Shown here: in pieces, positions 45,213 to 53,427 of the stretch
Numbering within the stretch: the stretch's first letter is position 1
Layout of the letters: each line of letters starts with the position of its first letter
Origin: Atrina japonica
Lineage: Eukaryota > Mollusca > Bivalvia > Pterioida > Pinnidae
Assembly: GCA_030159075.1 (NCBI GenBank)
Contig: BROG01000649.1
Coordinates: 1 to 64,000, forward strand
Direction of reading: 5' to 3'
Length of the DNA: 64,000 nt
Made by a program: the position numbers and the translations under genes
Notes under the pieces: generated by a model
What the model was told of the DNA's origin: nothing
The model's input: only the letters and a program-made list of their open reading frames with translations
Database searches by the model: none

Positions 45213-46703
45213 TATATAAAATCTCAGATACCAAAGTATAAATCAATAGAATGTCCAGGAAATAGATACAAATCCGGTAAAATGGACAAACACGGACCTC
45301 TGGAAACCAAGAAATGGGATCAGGTGCCATTGAGGAGTAAGCATCCCCTGTCGACCGGTCACACCCGCCGTGAGTCCACAGTCAAGTCCAATGAAATACG
45401 TGAAGAGTGTATCCTCGTCACAATTGGTACAGACGTCTCAACAACCGCCAACGAAAAGGCAACTCAACATTCCACTTCGTGAAACAGAGTAATCGCAAAC
45501 AAGACTATTATACCGACCGTAAAATTTGCGAAACGTTGACATTAAACGCGGTTTTCGATATCCCCGTGTCAATAATTTGTCAGTGAGTAGTTTACCTCTG
45601 TATATGAAATCTTCATATGTTGTACACGACCTGGTATATCGGATCATTTGTGAAATATAAACTCCATATGTGGGTGACTGAGGGATATTACTACTTAAAT
45701 GTGGAAAATTTACGATAGGAAAGCCGAAATCGTCGCCTTTGTCGTATAGCTCAGTTGCTAATTTCCCGTCTGTGTTTATATTAAGTAAAATGTCTAAGTA
45801 TGAAGCGTGTGTGCTTGATTCTGTTGTATCTTTAATTTCTAGTTCGCTGGGATATATCGCATTGACATATGTATGAAAATTGTCATTATTAATTGACAAA
45901 ACGTCGTCGATATATCTAAATGTGAAATTAAAGGACACCGCTAGCTTTTTCTTCTTTTGATTTAGCAGTTTCTGAATGAAGTCTGCTTCGTATGAATAAA
46001 GGAACAGGTCGGCCAATAAAAGGGCACAATTGGTTCCCATAGGAATGCCGACAGTCTGTTGAAAGACCACGTCTCTGAACATTGCAAATATATTATCTAC
46101 TAATAATTCCAGCATGTTTTTTATATCAACTTCAGTGTATTTATGTGTAGAATCAGAGTGGTGTTTGACGAAAGAAGTATCCTGAAAGCCAATCGCTAGA
46201 TATTTAAATTTTCGGGTACCACCTTTAGTGAAAAAACAGTTGTCTATGACGCTAAAAAGTTTTTCTTTTAATTTTTTATGTGGAATAGTTGTGTAAAGAG
46301 TAGAGAAGTCATAAGTTTTGATACTGTGAAATCGAGAAAAATTGTATGCTTTCAAATTTTCTAAAAGCTGTTTAGAATTTTTAAGTATCCACATCTGATT
46401 TACACCGCTTCTGGAATAAGCAACTGTACAGTATTGTTGAAGTTTCTCCTTAACGGCTGTCAATATCTTGGTAAGGAGTAAAGATAAAGGTTTGGTAGAA
46501 CATTTGGTGGATCCTGCTATGTATCTTTTCTTATATGGGGTTTTATGAAGTTTAGGTATTCAATATAAATATGGTAGCTCAAAATCGGTATCCGTGGTAG
46601 GTATATCAAATGAGCGTAATACGGACACGTGATTTTGAAGGATCTCGTCCTTTGAACGTGAGCTACGTGTGTATGTAGGATTTCAAGAATGCGATAGAAG
46701 TGA
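45213..46703 (-). mobile_element. RT retroelement nested in element 1 (second insertion), 1.5 kb
   Basis: Minus-strand RT ORF reads from about 46590 to 45438. It contains the IPKLHKTPY, TKPLSLLLTKILTAVKEKL, KTYDFSTLYTTIPHKKLKEK, GIPMGTNCALLLADLFLYSY and NFTFRYIDDVLSINNDNF (catalytic YIDD) blocks, then YDKGDDFGFPIVNFPHLSSN, GVYISQMIRYTRSC and FYGRYNSLVCDYS. One stop (near 46559) interrupts it. The 3' UTR runs to 45213. Its 29-bp target duplication shows target-primed integration of some kind. No endonuclease domain is in this copy. It is the best-kept member of its family in the window and the younger feature, inserted after element 1. Confidence 0.9.
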
Positions 46704-46732
46704 ATAGTGTACCGAGAGCCAATCTGATAGAA
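46704..46732 (+). repeat. Right 29-bp target-site duplication
   Basis: Identical to 45184-45212. GATAGAAGTGA stands both just before it (46693-46703) and across its right end (46726-46736). Confidence 0.92.
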
Positions 46733-47229
46733 GTGATAAGGAGTCCACCTACGGAAAGGAGACAGGGTGTGACCACTTTTAAACTAAGTCCTACTACCGT
46801 CAAAGGGTTATCGTTTCATCAGGAATTAAGAATACCTTTAGCCTTACCTAATTTTTGTACGTATGAATCCAGGTACATGACGTTTAAAGATCATTGGCCC
46901 AAATATCTACCGGGACCTAAACAGACAGAATTAGTCAGAGCAGGATTTGTGTATTTAGGGAACAGAGACCACGTTCAGTGTTTTTGTTGTGGCACCTGTT
47001 TAAAAGATTGGGAATGGTCCGATAATGCTTATACAGAACATCGACGTTGGTGTAAAGATTGTGCCTTCAATCAACTGGTGATATAAAAAAACAAAAAACC
47101 AAGTGTGGAGCCTCCCTTCTTGGGACAAACACGTACCTGACGTGAACGAGTCTAAATATAGAATAAGAAGAACAGGTATAAAGTAAAGTGAAGTTTAGTT
47201 ACCGAACTTCATTTGAATCAGACATCAAC

Positions 47230-47511
47230 ATGAGCTATCCAGGATTGTCTCAGACGCACCCTAATTATTCGCCTAATTGTACACCGTACATAGAAGGGGC
47301 TGACCAGTTGGATGAAAAACAAGAAAATAATGCGGCCAATGGAATGTTACGAGATGCCTTCCTATCCACATTACAGAAAATGAAGGAAGAACTCACGACC
47401 ATTACAGCTAGTCTGAAAGAATTGAAGGGTAAACTACAGGCAGAAGTCAGAACATCGTATATGGGTTACGAATATAAGCCTTTAAGGGGCATTAAACTTA
47501 TTAAAAATTGA
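47230..47511 (+). CDS. Element 1 small protein with coiled coil
   Basis: ATG at 47230 (MSYPGLSQTHPNYSPNCTPY); 93 residues. The centre (LQKMKEELTTITASLKELKG) is a short amphipathic coiled coil. The end is basic (GYEYKPLRGIKLIKN). The frame is intact. It follows the BIR gene by about 140 bases on the same strand. No family recognised. Confidence 0.45.
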   Translation: MSYPGLSQTHPNYSPNCTPYIEGADQLDEKQENNAANGMLRDAFLSTLQKMKEELTTITASLKELKGKLQAEVRTSYMGYEYKPLRGIKLIKN

Positions 47512-47703
47512 TCTGGTGTTTGTGTATTATGTCTGGGTAGAAGGTGTACACTTAGAGTTTAGAGTACACTTAGAGTTTAAACCTAGTATCTACACGGTAG
47601 ACACAAAGGTACACAGAGTGATCTGGTGTAAAACACCATTGACAAACTATGAGTATGACTAGAAGGATATTAAGAGTAATAGTGTAACACTTAGAGACTT
47701 AGA

Positions 47704-47706
<3 letters not shown>
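47512..47706. repeat. Short direct repeats (ACACTTAGAGTTTA) downstream of the coiled-coil gene
   Basis: GTACACTTAGAGTTTA occurs twice, then variants (AACACTTAGAGACTTAGAGT), and TGATCTGGTGT twice. No ORF. Confidence 0.7.
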
Positions 47707-47776
<70 letters not shown>

Positions 47777-47784
47777 GAGAGAGA

Positions 47785-47819
<35 letters not shown>
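47707..47819. repeat. (GA)n microsatellite
   Basis: About 55 GA units with a few interruptions. Confidence 0.96.
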
Positions 47820-47821
<2 letters not shown>

Positions 47822-47885
47822 AGGGTATACGAAGGATCTAAGTTTCATTGTTGAGACTATAGAACTGTTGTTACTCTAATCAGTC

Positions 47886-47932
47886 AGTCATAGGTTTCTT
47901 TTCGTAAAAGTTAGGTGGCATAAAAAGCATTT
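47886..47932 (-). terminator. Degenerate histone-like 3' end with intact downstream box
   Basis: The minus strand reads AAATGCTTTTTATGCCACC, where the stem is mostly lost, followed by TAACTTTTACGAAAAGAAAC. The downstream part matches the box after copy 4 almost base for base. Confidence 0.5.
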
Positions 47933-48159
47933 TGTACGTTTGCTCTGCCGTCTTTCTCTTTTTCTTTTTTTTCAAATTTCACGAGCTTTATCCATTCATC
48001 GATATTCGATAGCCATCCCACCTTTCTTCCCACTCTATCGGCACACACCATCCATTCTTCTTTTTCTTTTACTTCACCCCACATGATTACGCATTCAGTC
48101 ATGATCAAGCAATGACTATAGACTCCTAGACATACTAACCAGGGTGTGACGTCACACAT
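47911..48159 (-). CDS. Element 1 small gene with degenerate histone-like 3' end
   Basis: 82 codons from ATG 48159 (MCDVTPWLVCLGVYSHCLIM); hydrophobic N-terminal third, then a charged tail (KLVKFEKKEKEKDGRANVQN). The stop codon lies inside the degraded stem-loop (ATGCTTTTTATGCCACCT), and the downstream box ACGAAAAGAAACC at 47891-47908 is intact. The ATG sits on a GTGACGTCAC palindrome, a perfect CRE, so the true start might be further in. Divergent to the gene at 48229 with a 69-base gap. No family recognised. Confidence 0.4.
   Translation of the reverse strand: MCDVTPWLVCLGVYSHCLIMTECVIMWGEVKEKEEWMVCADRVGRKVGWLSNIDEWIKLVKFEKKEKEKDGRANVQNAFYAT
48144..48157. promoter_or_regulatory. Perfect CRE palindrome in a divergent promoter
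   Basis: GTGTGACGTCACAC lies just upstream of the plus-strand gene at 48229, at the 5' end of the minus-strand gene. Confidence 0.5.
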
Positions 48160-48228
48160 TGCGTGAACCTTTTTTCTCCTACTTGTTGAACATCGTTTAG
48201 TGAAACCAAAAAAAAACAGAAGAAAAAA

Positions 48229-48528
48229 ATGACCACGGTGCAGTGTGATCGTTACTATCAGAGTCTACTGATGAAACTCAATCAGAGATGGAGGCAACTG
48301 AAACAACAGCAAACCTCACAGAAAGTCAGGGATCAACTCGACCGGCAGTACCGACAGTGCTTAGACCATCTGGCAGCTCAGTATGTTTGTACTAGAAAAC
48401 AGATTAGAGCTAGTTTTCGTCAACTACAGATACCGATCATCATGATAATCAAGAGGAAGACAGATGATCTACTGGAAGCAGAACGACGCTTACATCTGAA
48501 AAAGAGAAGATGTTACTGTCAATATTAG
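48229..48528 (+). CDS. Element 1 small basic helical protein
   Basis: 99 residues from ATG 48229 (MTTVQCDRYYQSLLMKLNQR). Mostly helical and strongly basic: QRWRQLKQQQTSQKVRDQLD, then a second helix and a LHLKKRRCYCQY tail. Cys-rich end. Intact frame, no intron. A histone-like stem-loop starts 13 bases after the stop. The context of a short, basic, intronless gene with a stem-loop suggests a DNA-packaging or core protein, but it is not a histone fold by eye. Confidence 0.55.
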   Translation: MTTVQCDRYYQSLLMKLNQRWRQLKQQQTSQKVRDQLDRQYRQCLDHLAAQYVCTRKQIRASFRQLQIPIIMIIKRKTDDLLEAERRLHLKKRRCYCQY

Positions 48529-48541
48529 TAACCTATTCAAC

Positions 48542-48562
48542 GGCACTTTTCAGGACCACCCA
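48542..48562 (+). terminator. Histone-mRNA-like 3' stem-loop, copy 3
   Basis: TTCAACGGCACTTTTCAGGA then CCACCCA. The stem GGCACT/AGGACC has two inner mismatches; the loop TTTC is the consensus loop. ACCCA follows at 48558. A weak AGAAAATTAA box lies about 9 bases on. Confidence 0.65.
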
Positions 48563-48708
48563 ACTCATTAGAAAATTAATCTAAACTGTATTGTGATATG
48601 CTACATATACTAAGTACTCTATAAAACACTTCTTCTCATAAACCTATAACTCATTTTATTGTATACACTGCACATTCAGTTTAAGGTTTCTTTTCGTAAG
48701 ATATAAGT

Positions 48709-48724
48709 GGTCTTGAAAAGGACC
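48709..48724 (-). terminator. Histone-mRNA-like 3' stem-loop, copy 4
   Basis: The minus strand reads AACGGTCCTTTTCAAGACC then ACTTA. Stem GGTCCT/AAGACC has one mismatch; loop TTTC. CGAAAAGAAACCTTAAAC follows about 14 bases on. It starts 26 bases after the stop at 48750. Confidence 0.75.
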
Positions 48725-48749
48725 GTTGTTGTTTAATATCTGCCATGAT

Positions 48750-48977
48750 TCATGAACAGAATCTCTTGTTAAACGGCAAACGCTTCTCGTCCATCTGCTT
48801 ACGTTTTCTCTCTTCTCTACCAAACCGCAAAACAGAATTGAGACGTACAATTCGTCTCAGGTGAACATCTTCTTTTCCCTGATGAAAGTTCATTTGATTG
48901 GTATCATATACCGGCACAGGTTCGTTTGGCACAGGTTCGTTTTCTTGTTCCATAGTGTAATTCATAGCATACTCCAT
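48750..48977 (-). CDS. Element 1 small protein gene with histone-like 3' end
   Basis: 75 codons from ATG 48977 (MEYAMNYTMEQENEPVPNEP). Acidic Pro/Glu-rich start, then a basic end (RFGREERKRKQMDEKRLPFN, KRFC). Intact frame. An AATAAAAAG TATA-like box and a CCAAT box lie 30-45 bases upstream on the minus strand. Function unknown; the RKRK run could be a nuclear localisation signal. Confidence 0.5.
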   Translation of the reverse strand: MEYAMNYTMEQENEPVPNEPVPVYDTNQMNFHQGKEDVHLRRIVRLNSVLRFGREERKRKQMDEKRLPFNKRFCS

Positions 48978-49118
48978 GGATTTCTCCTAGGCGTCTATCA
49001 CTCTTTGCTTTTTATTGGTGGAATCACGTTGCCAACGACGCATAGACCAATCATCAAAGAGGTCAAAGTTGACGAGACGGAGTACGTCACGTGCGCTATA
49101 CTGCTCATATAAAAAGCC
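48978..49118. promoter_or_regulatory. Bidirectional promoter: two TATA boxes, CCAAT both ways, CRE/E-box
   Basis: Minus-strand TATA-like AATAAAAAG at 49008-49016; plus-strand TATAAAAA at 49108-49115. CCACCAAT (minus) at about 49013-49020 and ACCAATCA (plus) near 49047. TACGTCACGTGCG near 49084-49096 combines a CRE-like site and an E-box. The layout is very like that of divergent histone gene pairs. Confidence 0.65.
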
Positions 49119-49258
49119 GTGCGCGTCTATTTTCACCGCGCGCTTCGATTCAAGAAGACAAACAACAAGTTGAATACAGAGCTGATAATTGATAGTGAGC
49201 TGTTTTGGGTTATTAAACCGTGGTATATTTTGACCAAGTTGGAGACGGCGTCCCAGGA

Positions 49259-49360
49259 ATGGGAGTTTTTGAGAGGCAGAAGGCCGGCATGGAGAGGTTT
49301 TGCCGAGCTTCTGCGGCCGGTGCAGCAGCAGCCAGAAGACCGAAGATGATCTGCCTATAA
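49259..49360 (+). CDS. Element 1 rightmost small gene (33 codons) ending at a perfect histone-like stem-loop
   Basis: The TATAAAAA at 49108 should start transcription near 49140. The first ATG after that is at 49259 and opens a 33-residue ORF (MGVFERQKAGMERFCRASAA then an Ala-rich, Arg/Lys-rich end). A longer overlapping frame (49119-49349) has no ATG and would start inside the promoter, so I prefer the short one. The sense frame upstream of 49259 is open back to about 49216, so a spliced or longer form is possible. Base composition rises in GC here compared with neighbours. No family recognised. Confidence 0.35.
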   Translation: MGVFERQKAGMERFCRASAAGAAAARRPKMICL

Positions 49361-49375
49361 AGCACAGGCTTTTAG

Positions 49376-50997
49376 CTTATAACCAACGGCCCTTTTAAGG
49401 GCCACCCAACTTAGTCCAAAAGAAACCTTAACTGAAAGTATCCAGTTTTTGTATGTGTTGTGTTATACTGTAGTGGTAAGTCTTGCCTATAGTAAGTGAA
49501 TGTGAACATTCACTAGCTCTTTTACTTCATCGATAAAATTTTTATTAGATAGAAATTCAAACTAGTAAATTCGAAAAATAGTATCTTTAAAAAACTAGAG
49601 AATAAGTTCAGTTAGACCTCTGAGAGCTCATTTGGCATCCGAAGCACGAAGACTCAACATCGTCAGAAAAAATCTTCTGGAGAGTGTTTATTTTTTTTAT
49701 TTTATATACAGAAGTACAAAACAATATAAAATAATACAGATATTTTTTACACTGTCTGAACTTTGATATTTGTTGAAAAGATGTAAGTGAACAACTTTGT
49801 CACTTTGTCACATTTGTCACTTGTCACTTTGTGAATTGTGTCACTTGTGTCACTTTGTTATTTGTGTCACTTTGTCACTTGTGTCACTTTGAGACTTCAT
49901 AACTTTCTACGTTGCACATGTTGCAAACTTTGAAACATGAGAACGGTACACACTTGATCACTTGGCAGACCTTGAGAAAGTTACACACTTTCATGTTCTA
50001 TGTATATCTCTCCTGCTGTGAGATTAGTCAGTCTCTGAAAAACTGGATATCCCATGATTCAATGGCCAAGATGGCTACCCTTCCTATACTTCCAGTTTCA
50101 CTACCCTTCCTCCCTCTCTGATTTAGTGCATACAGTCCAAATAGAGTAATCTCCCCTTTTGTTTCAATCATACAGTCTATACAGAGTGATTTCCACTGTG
50201 TCTCATCTATACAGTCTATTCACAGTGATCTCCACATTTGTCCCACCTATACAGTTTATACACAGTAATATTCCTTTTTTCCAATCCATAAGGCTATACA
50301 GAGTTATCCCCCTTTGTTTCAACTCTAGAGTCCATACATACTTATAAACTCTATGATTCTTAGTACAAGGATAACATGTTAAAGCTTGACTCGAGCTCGG
50401 CTTACCGCTTCTTGCGCTTGCGCACTTGATTCAGGACTCTAACCGACTGTGGTCACACCTACCGCTGATTTCAATCCAACCTGGGAAAAAACCAAAGTTT
50501 CACTCTCAGCCCAAAACTGGAAAACCCCACCTCCTGTTAGCATTACAACTTTCGTAAACTCTCGTTTACTTTCGTAAACTCTCGCCGACTATGGCGAAAA
50601 CTACTGCTGATTTCACTCCAATCTGGGAAAACCCAAAGTTTCGGTTCTAATATAGATTCACTATCAACCCAAAACTGGAAAACCCCAACTTATATCTTTA
50701 GCCGTTGACCTCTCGTAAACTCACGTGAGATCTCGTGACCCCGACCTCTTGTAACGAAAGCTCTCATTGGCTAGTTATCAAAGATGGCCGCCCTCACAAT
50801 AATTCACTTCCGGTCATAGGCACGCCTCCAAGATTAAAGATTGGCTGTTTTTCCTTATTGCCACGACAACATGACCTCATTTCCGATATGAAATGTTATG
50901 AAGTTTTGTTAACTTCCGGTATGACGTCACATGCGGCTCCCTGGCATGCATTTGAGTTGATCAATCAGAATCCAGTATTCTGATGACGTCATCAAAT
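49376..50997. repeat. Right terminal inverted repeat of element 1
   Basis: Inverted copy of 38521-39835 by the blocks listed for the left repeat. It also holds material absent on the left: TGTCACTTTG-type short repeats at 49780-49900, and 50100-50350 with loosely repeated ATACAGTCTATACAGAGTGA phrases. Confidence 0.83.
49388..49408 (+). terminator. Perfect histone-mRNA-like 3' stem-loop, copy 5 (in right TIR)
   Basis: CCAACGGCCCTTTTAAGGGC then CACCCA. Perfect 6-bp stem GGCCCT/AGGGCC, 4-base loop TTTA, CCAAC before and ACCCA after, as in metazoan histone mRNAs. CCAAAAGAAACC follows at 49416-49427, the position of the histone downstream element. Confidence 0.85.
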
Positions 50998-50999
50998 AG

Positions 51000-51606
51000 C
51001 GCCACTGGTGGCTCCCCCTAGCAATCAAAATTCAAATGCGTGCCAGGGAGCTGCCTATAACTACTGTTGGGGTTTTAAGGTAAAAATCATGAAAAAATTA
51101 ACATCAGTCAGTTTTATCACAAAAGAAAACTATAATCTAAGGATAACTAGGCTTTCTGAAAAATATACCCTCTGAAAACATGGGCTATAAGTGGATTAAA
51201 GTATAGTACTTATTCACAGATTTCTGTTTAAATTGTTGTAATTTAGGATATCTACTATACAACCAGTACTTTCATTGCAAACAGAAGACATAAATGAGGG
51301 ATTAGGTGAGGTTTTCAAATTTTCAGCGATTTTTTTGTTAATTTTCTATTGTTTTTACACAAAAACTCCTATATGCCCCAAAAATGTTAACATGGTTCAT
51401 TTTGTAGCATATTATATAAGCTTTCAGAAAATCATGACCTCCAAAGTTCCCCCTGGGGGGAACAGGAGTTATTGGTGGTTCGAAGACTATATAGTATAAT
51501 TCATATAACCTGCAGTGACGGATTTTCATCAAACCTTTTCACTTTGGCGAGTTTAAATTGTAGGTTATTAAGCATATTATGACATTAATATAACACTGGT
51601 GAGATT
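51000..51606. other. Intergenic stretch, nothing recognised
   Basis: 51001-51060 partly repeats the outer TIR of element 1 (AAATGCGTGCCAGGGAGCTG). No gene recognised in the rest. Confidence 0.5.
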
Positions 51607-51990
51607 AGTTATGTAAAGATTATCCACGCCGACAATTCATGTAAAGGTTATTCAACCCCGACAAGTTATGTAAAGATTATCCACGCCGACAGGTTATGTA
51701 AATGTTACTCCACGCCGACAAGTTATGTAAATGTTACTCCATTCCGACAAGTTATGTAAAGGTTACTCCGTCCCGACAAGTTATGTAAAGATTATCAACG
51801 CCGACAAGTAATGTAAATGTTACTTCACTCTTACAAGTTATGTAAAGGTTACTCCACCCCGAACAGTTATGTAAAGGTTACTCCACCCCGACAAGTTATG
51901 TAAAGATTATCCACGCCGACAAATTATGTAAATGTTACTCCACTCCAAAAAGTTAAGATTCTCCACGCTGACAGGTTATGTAAAGGTTAC
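51607..51990. repeat. Tandem repeat of about 29-30 bp, roughly 13 units
   Basis: Unit GACAAGTTATGTAAAGATTA then TCCACGCC, with variants (GTTACTCCACCCC). Confidence 0.92.
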
Positions 51991-52144
51991 TCCACCAAAA
52001 CATAATTATCCGACAAGTAATCTACTCCGTTAAGTGAAGTTCTAAACGTTAAAGAACATTCTCCTTTCAGACAAAGTCAAAATGAACAATCCACAAATTG
52101 ATGTAACATTCTCCTTTGTATGTATGATGTAGTCAAAATGAACA

Positions 52145-52161
52145 TTACGTATGTATGTATG

Positions 52162-52193
<32 letters not shown>

Positions 52194-52502
52194 TGTATGT
52201 ATGTATGTATGTTTGTTTGTATGTATGTATGTATGTAGGTATGTGTATGTATATATGTATATGTATGTATGTATGTATGTATGTATATATGTATGTAGGT
52301 ATGTATGTATGTATGTATGTGTGAATGTATGTATGTATGTATGTATGTATGTATGTATGTATATATGTAGGTAGGTAGGTAGGTAGGTAGGCAGGTAGGT
52401 AGGTAGGTATGTATGATGTAGGTAGGTAGGTAGGTATGTAGGTAAGTAGGTAGGAAGGTATGTAGGTCGGTAGGTAGGTAGGTAGGTATGTATGTATGTA
52501 TG
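52145..52502. repeat. (ATGT)n/(AGGT)n tetranucleotide tract
   Basis: Long TATG run followed by TAGG run and a return to TATG. The Met-Tyr-Val-Cys repeat ORF across it is an artefact. Confidence 0.96.
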
Positions 52503-52589
52503 TATTATTTCAATTGTAACAGCTATATCCTAATAATTATATAATATACATATTTCCAATGATACAGAGATGCAAAAAGGGCCAAAACA

Positions 52590-52670
52590 AATGTTCAAGA
52601 CAATCGTTTCTGTTAATAAGACTACATCAGTTGAACTCAAATTTTGAATAGAGTTCCGGAAGGCCAAACA
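52590..52670 (-). repeat. Dispersed repeat family C fragment
   Basis: CAATCGTTTCTGTTAATAAG then ACATCAGTTGAACTCAAA, the minus-strand form of family C. Confidence 0.5.
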
Positions 52671-52765
52671 AAGGTCAGTACAGAAAACAAATAGGCCTAC
52701 ATTTTGTTAACTTTTTCATTGCTTCTGTAAATTTTTTAAAATGTCTAATTTTTTACATTACTCAG

Positions 52766-53044
52766 GAGAACTTGCACATGGTAAACGTACCGATTATGGT
52801 AAAAAATACAATGGCAGATTGTCTTGGGATGGAGACAAGGTCGTTGATGGCAACAAAAGTACAAACGCTTATTGCGGTTCCTGTGTCCATACACAACCCA
52901 ATAATGAGGCAACTGCTTGGTGGAGAGTGAATTTGTCTGAGTTATATGCTATAACTAAAGTGCTTATCTATAACATGGAGCCATATACACCCTCCGAATA
53001 TTGTGCCAGCGCGGTAAAAAAAAAATATACAATACGCACCCAAG
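52766..53044 (+). CDS. F-type lectin-like (galactose-binding fold) exon
   Basis: Acceptor ttacattactcag before 52766 and donor CAAG/gtaaga after 53044. The 279-base exon is phase 1 at both ends, typical of shuffled domains. It encodes GKKYNGRLSWDGDKVVDGNK, CGSCVHTQPN and TAWWRVNLSELYAITKVLIY: the VDGN, SC.HT and WWRV(D/N)L signature of F-type lectin / F5-8 C-like domains, which bind fucose or other ligands in secreted or receptor proteins. No neighbouring exon or signal peptide was found nearby, so it may be one exon of a gene with large introns or an orphan copy. The frame is intact. Confidence 0.72.
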
Positions 53045-53170
53045 GTAAGAAAACATATAGTAGTAAAACATCCTAATTTGTTTTTATTATTTTACAAATG
53101 TCTATTGACTGTTTATTTTCTATTGATGTAACAGTGGCTAAATGGTGTTCCTACTAGCTTGGCTAGTGGG

Positions 53171-53236
53171 GTTACCCCTTTAGTTCAATTGGTAGGGCAC
53201 CAGATTTATAATCTAGGGACCTTCCCAGCAGAGACA
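53171..53236 (+). pseudogene. tRNA-like sequence, copy 1, T-arm deleted
   Basis: Same as copy 2 (53428) but the CTAGGTTCGATT part is missing, so the B box is gone. Confidence 0.55.
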
Positions 53237-53427
53237 GTTAAATGTCTCTGTGACATTTGGCGCCCACGTTGGGACTAGGGTTCTTCCTGGATAGAATACA
53301 ATTATCCATCACTTATTTCACAATAAGTGATTATTACCTTCGAATGAAGAGTCGGGACGTCCCTTTTAAAATGGAAGGGATAATGTAGCAGTGGCTTAAT
53401 GGTGTTCCTACTAGCTCGGCTAGTGGG

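Larger units (their letters stand above)
45054..47086 (+). pseudogene. BIR-domain (IAP-like) gene of element 1, split by an RT insertion
   Basis: ATG at 45054 (MEKTSSMDPLFSSTMDASQT). The N-terminal part runs to the insertion at 45213. The C-terminal part resumes at 46704 and ends at 47086. The C-terminal half is a clear baculoviral IAP repeat: ESRYMTFKDHWP, then GFVYLGNRDHVQCFCCG, LKDWEWSDNAYTEH and a final CKDC. The zinc-binding Cys, Cys, His, Cys are all present. No RING finger follows. BIR proteins of this kind block caspases or act in signalling, and viruses and Polintons often carry them. The insertion breaks the gene now. Both halves share the SVPRANLIE phrase because of the target duplication. 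Confidence 0.85.
38521..50997. mobile_element. Element 1: decayed Maverick/Polinton-like element, 12.5 kb, long TIRs
   Basis: Bounded by inverted repeats of about 1.3 kb (left) and 1.6 kb (right). The inside carries a protein-primed DNA polymerase B remnant, a conserved Polinton ORF, an AT-hook protein, a BIR protein and small end genes. About 2.3 kb is later RT retroelement. No integrase, major capsid, packaging ATPase or protease was recognised inside, so it is a deleted copy or a form that depends on helpers. No 6-bp target duplication could be confirmed at the outermost shared bases, so the borders may be a few bases off. Family placement rests on the polymerase. Confidence 0.82.

Noticed and set aside
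49119..49349. 76-codon plus-strand frame starting at GTG beside the TATA box
   Set aside because: No ATG, and the start would lie upstream of the expected transcription start. The ATG frame at 49259 is preferred.
39680..49520. Shorter element 1 ending at the AGTAGTG.../...CATTCACT hairpins (about 39693 and 49523)
   Set aside because: Inverted similarity continues outward for about 1 kb on both sides, and no matching 6-base target duplication flanks these points.
52120..52374. 84-codon Met-Tyr-Val-Cys repeat ORF
   Set aside because: Direct translation of the (ATGT)n tract.
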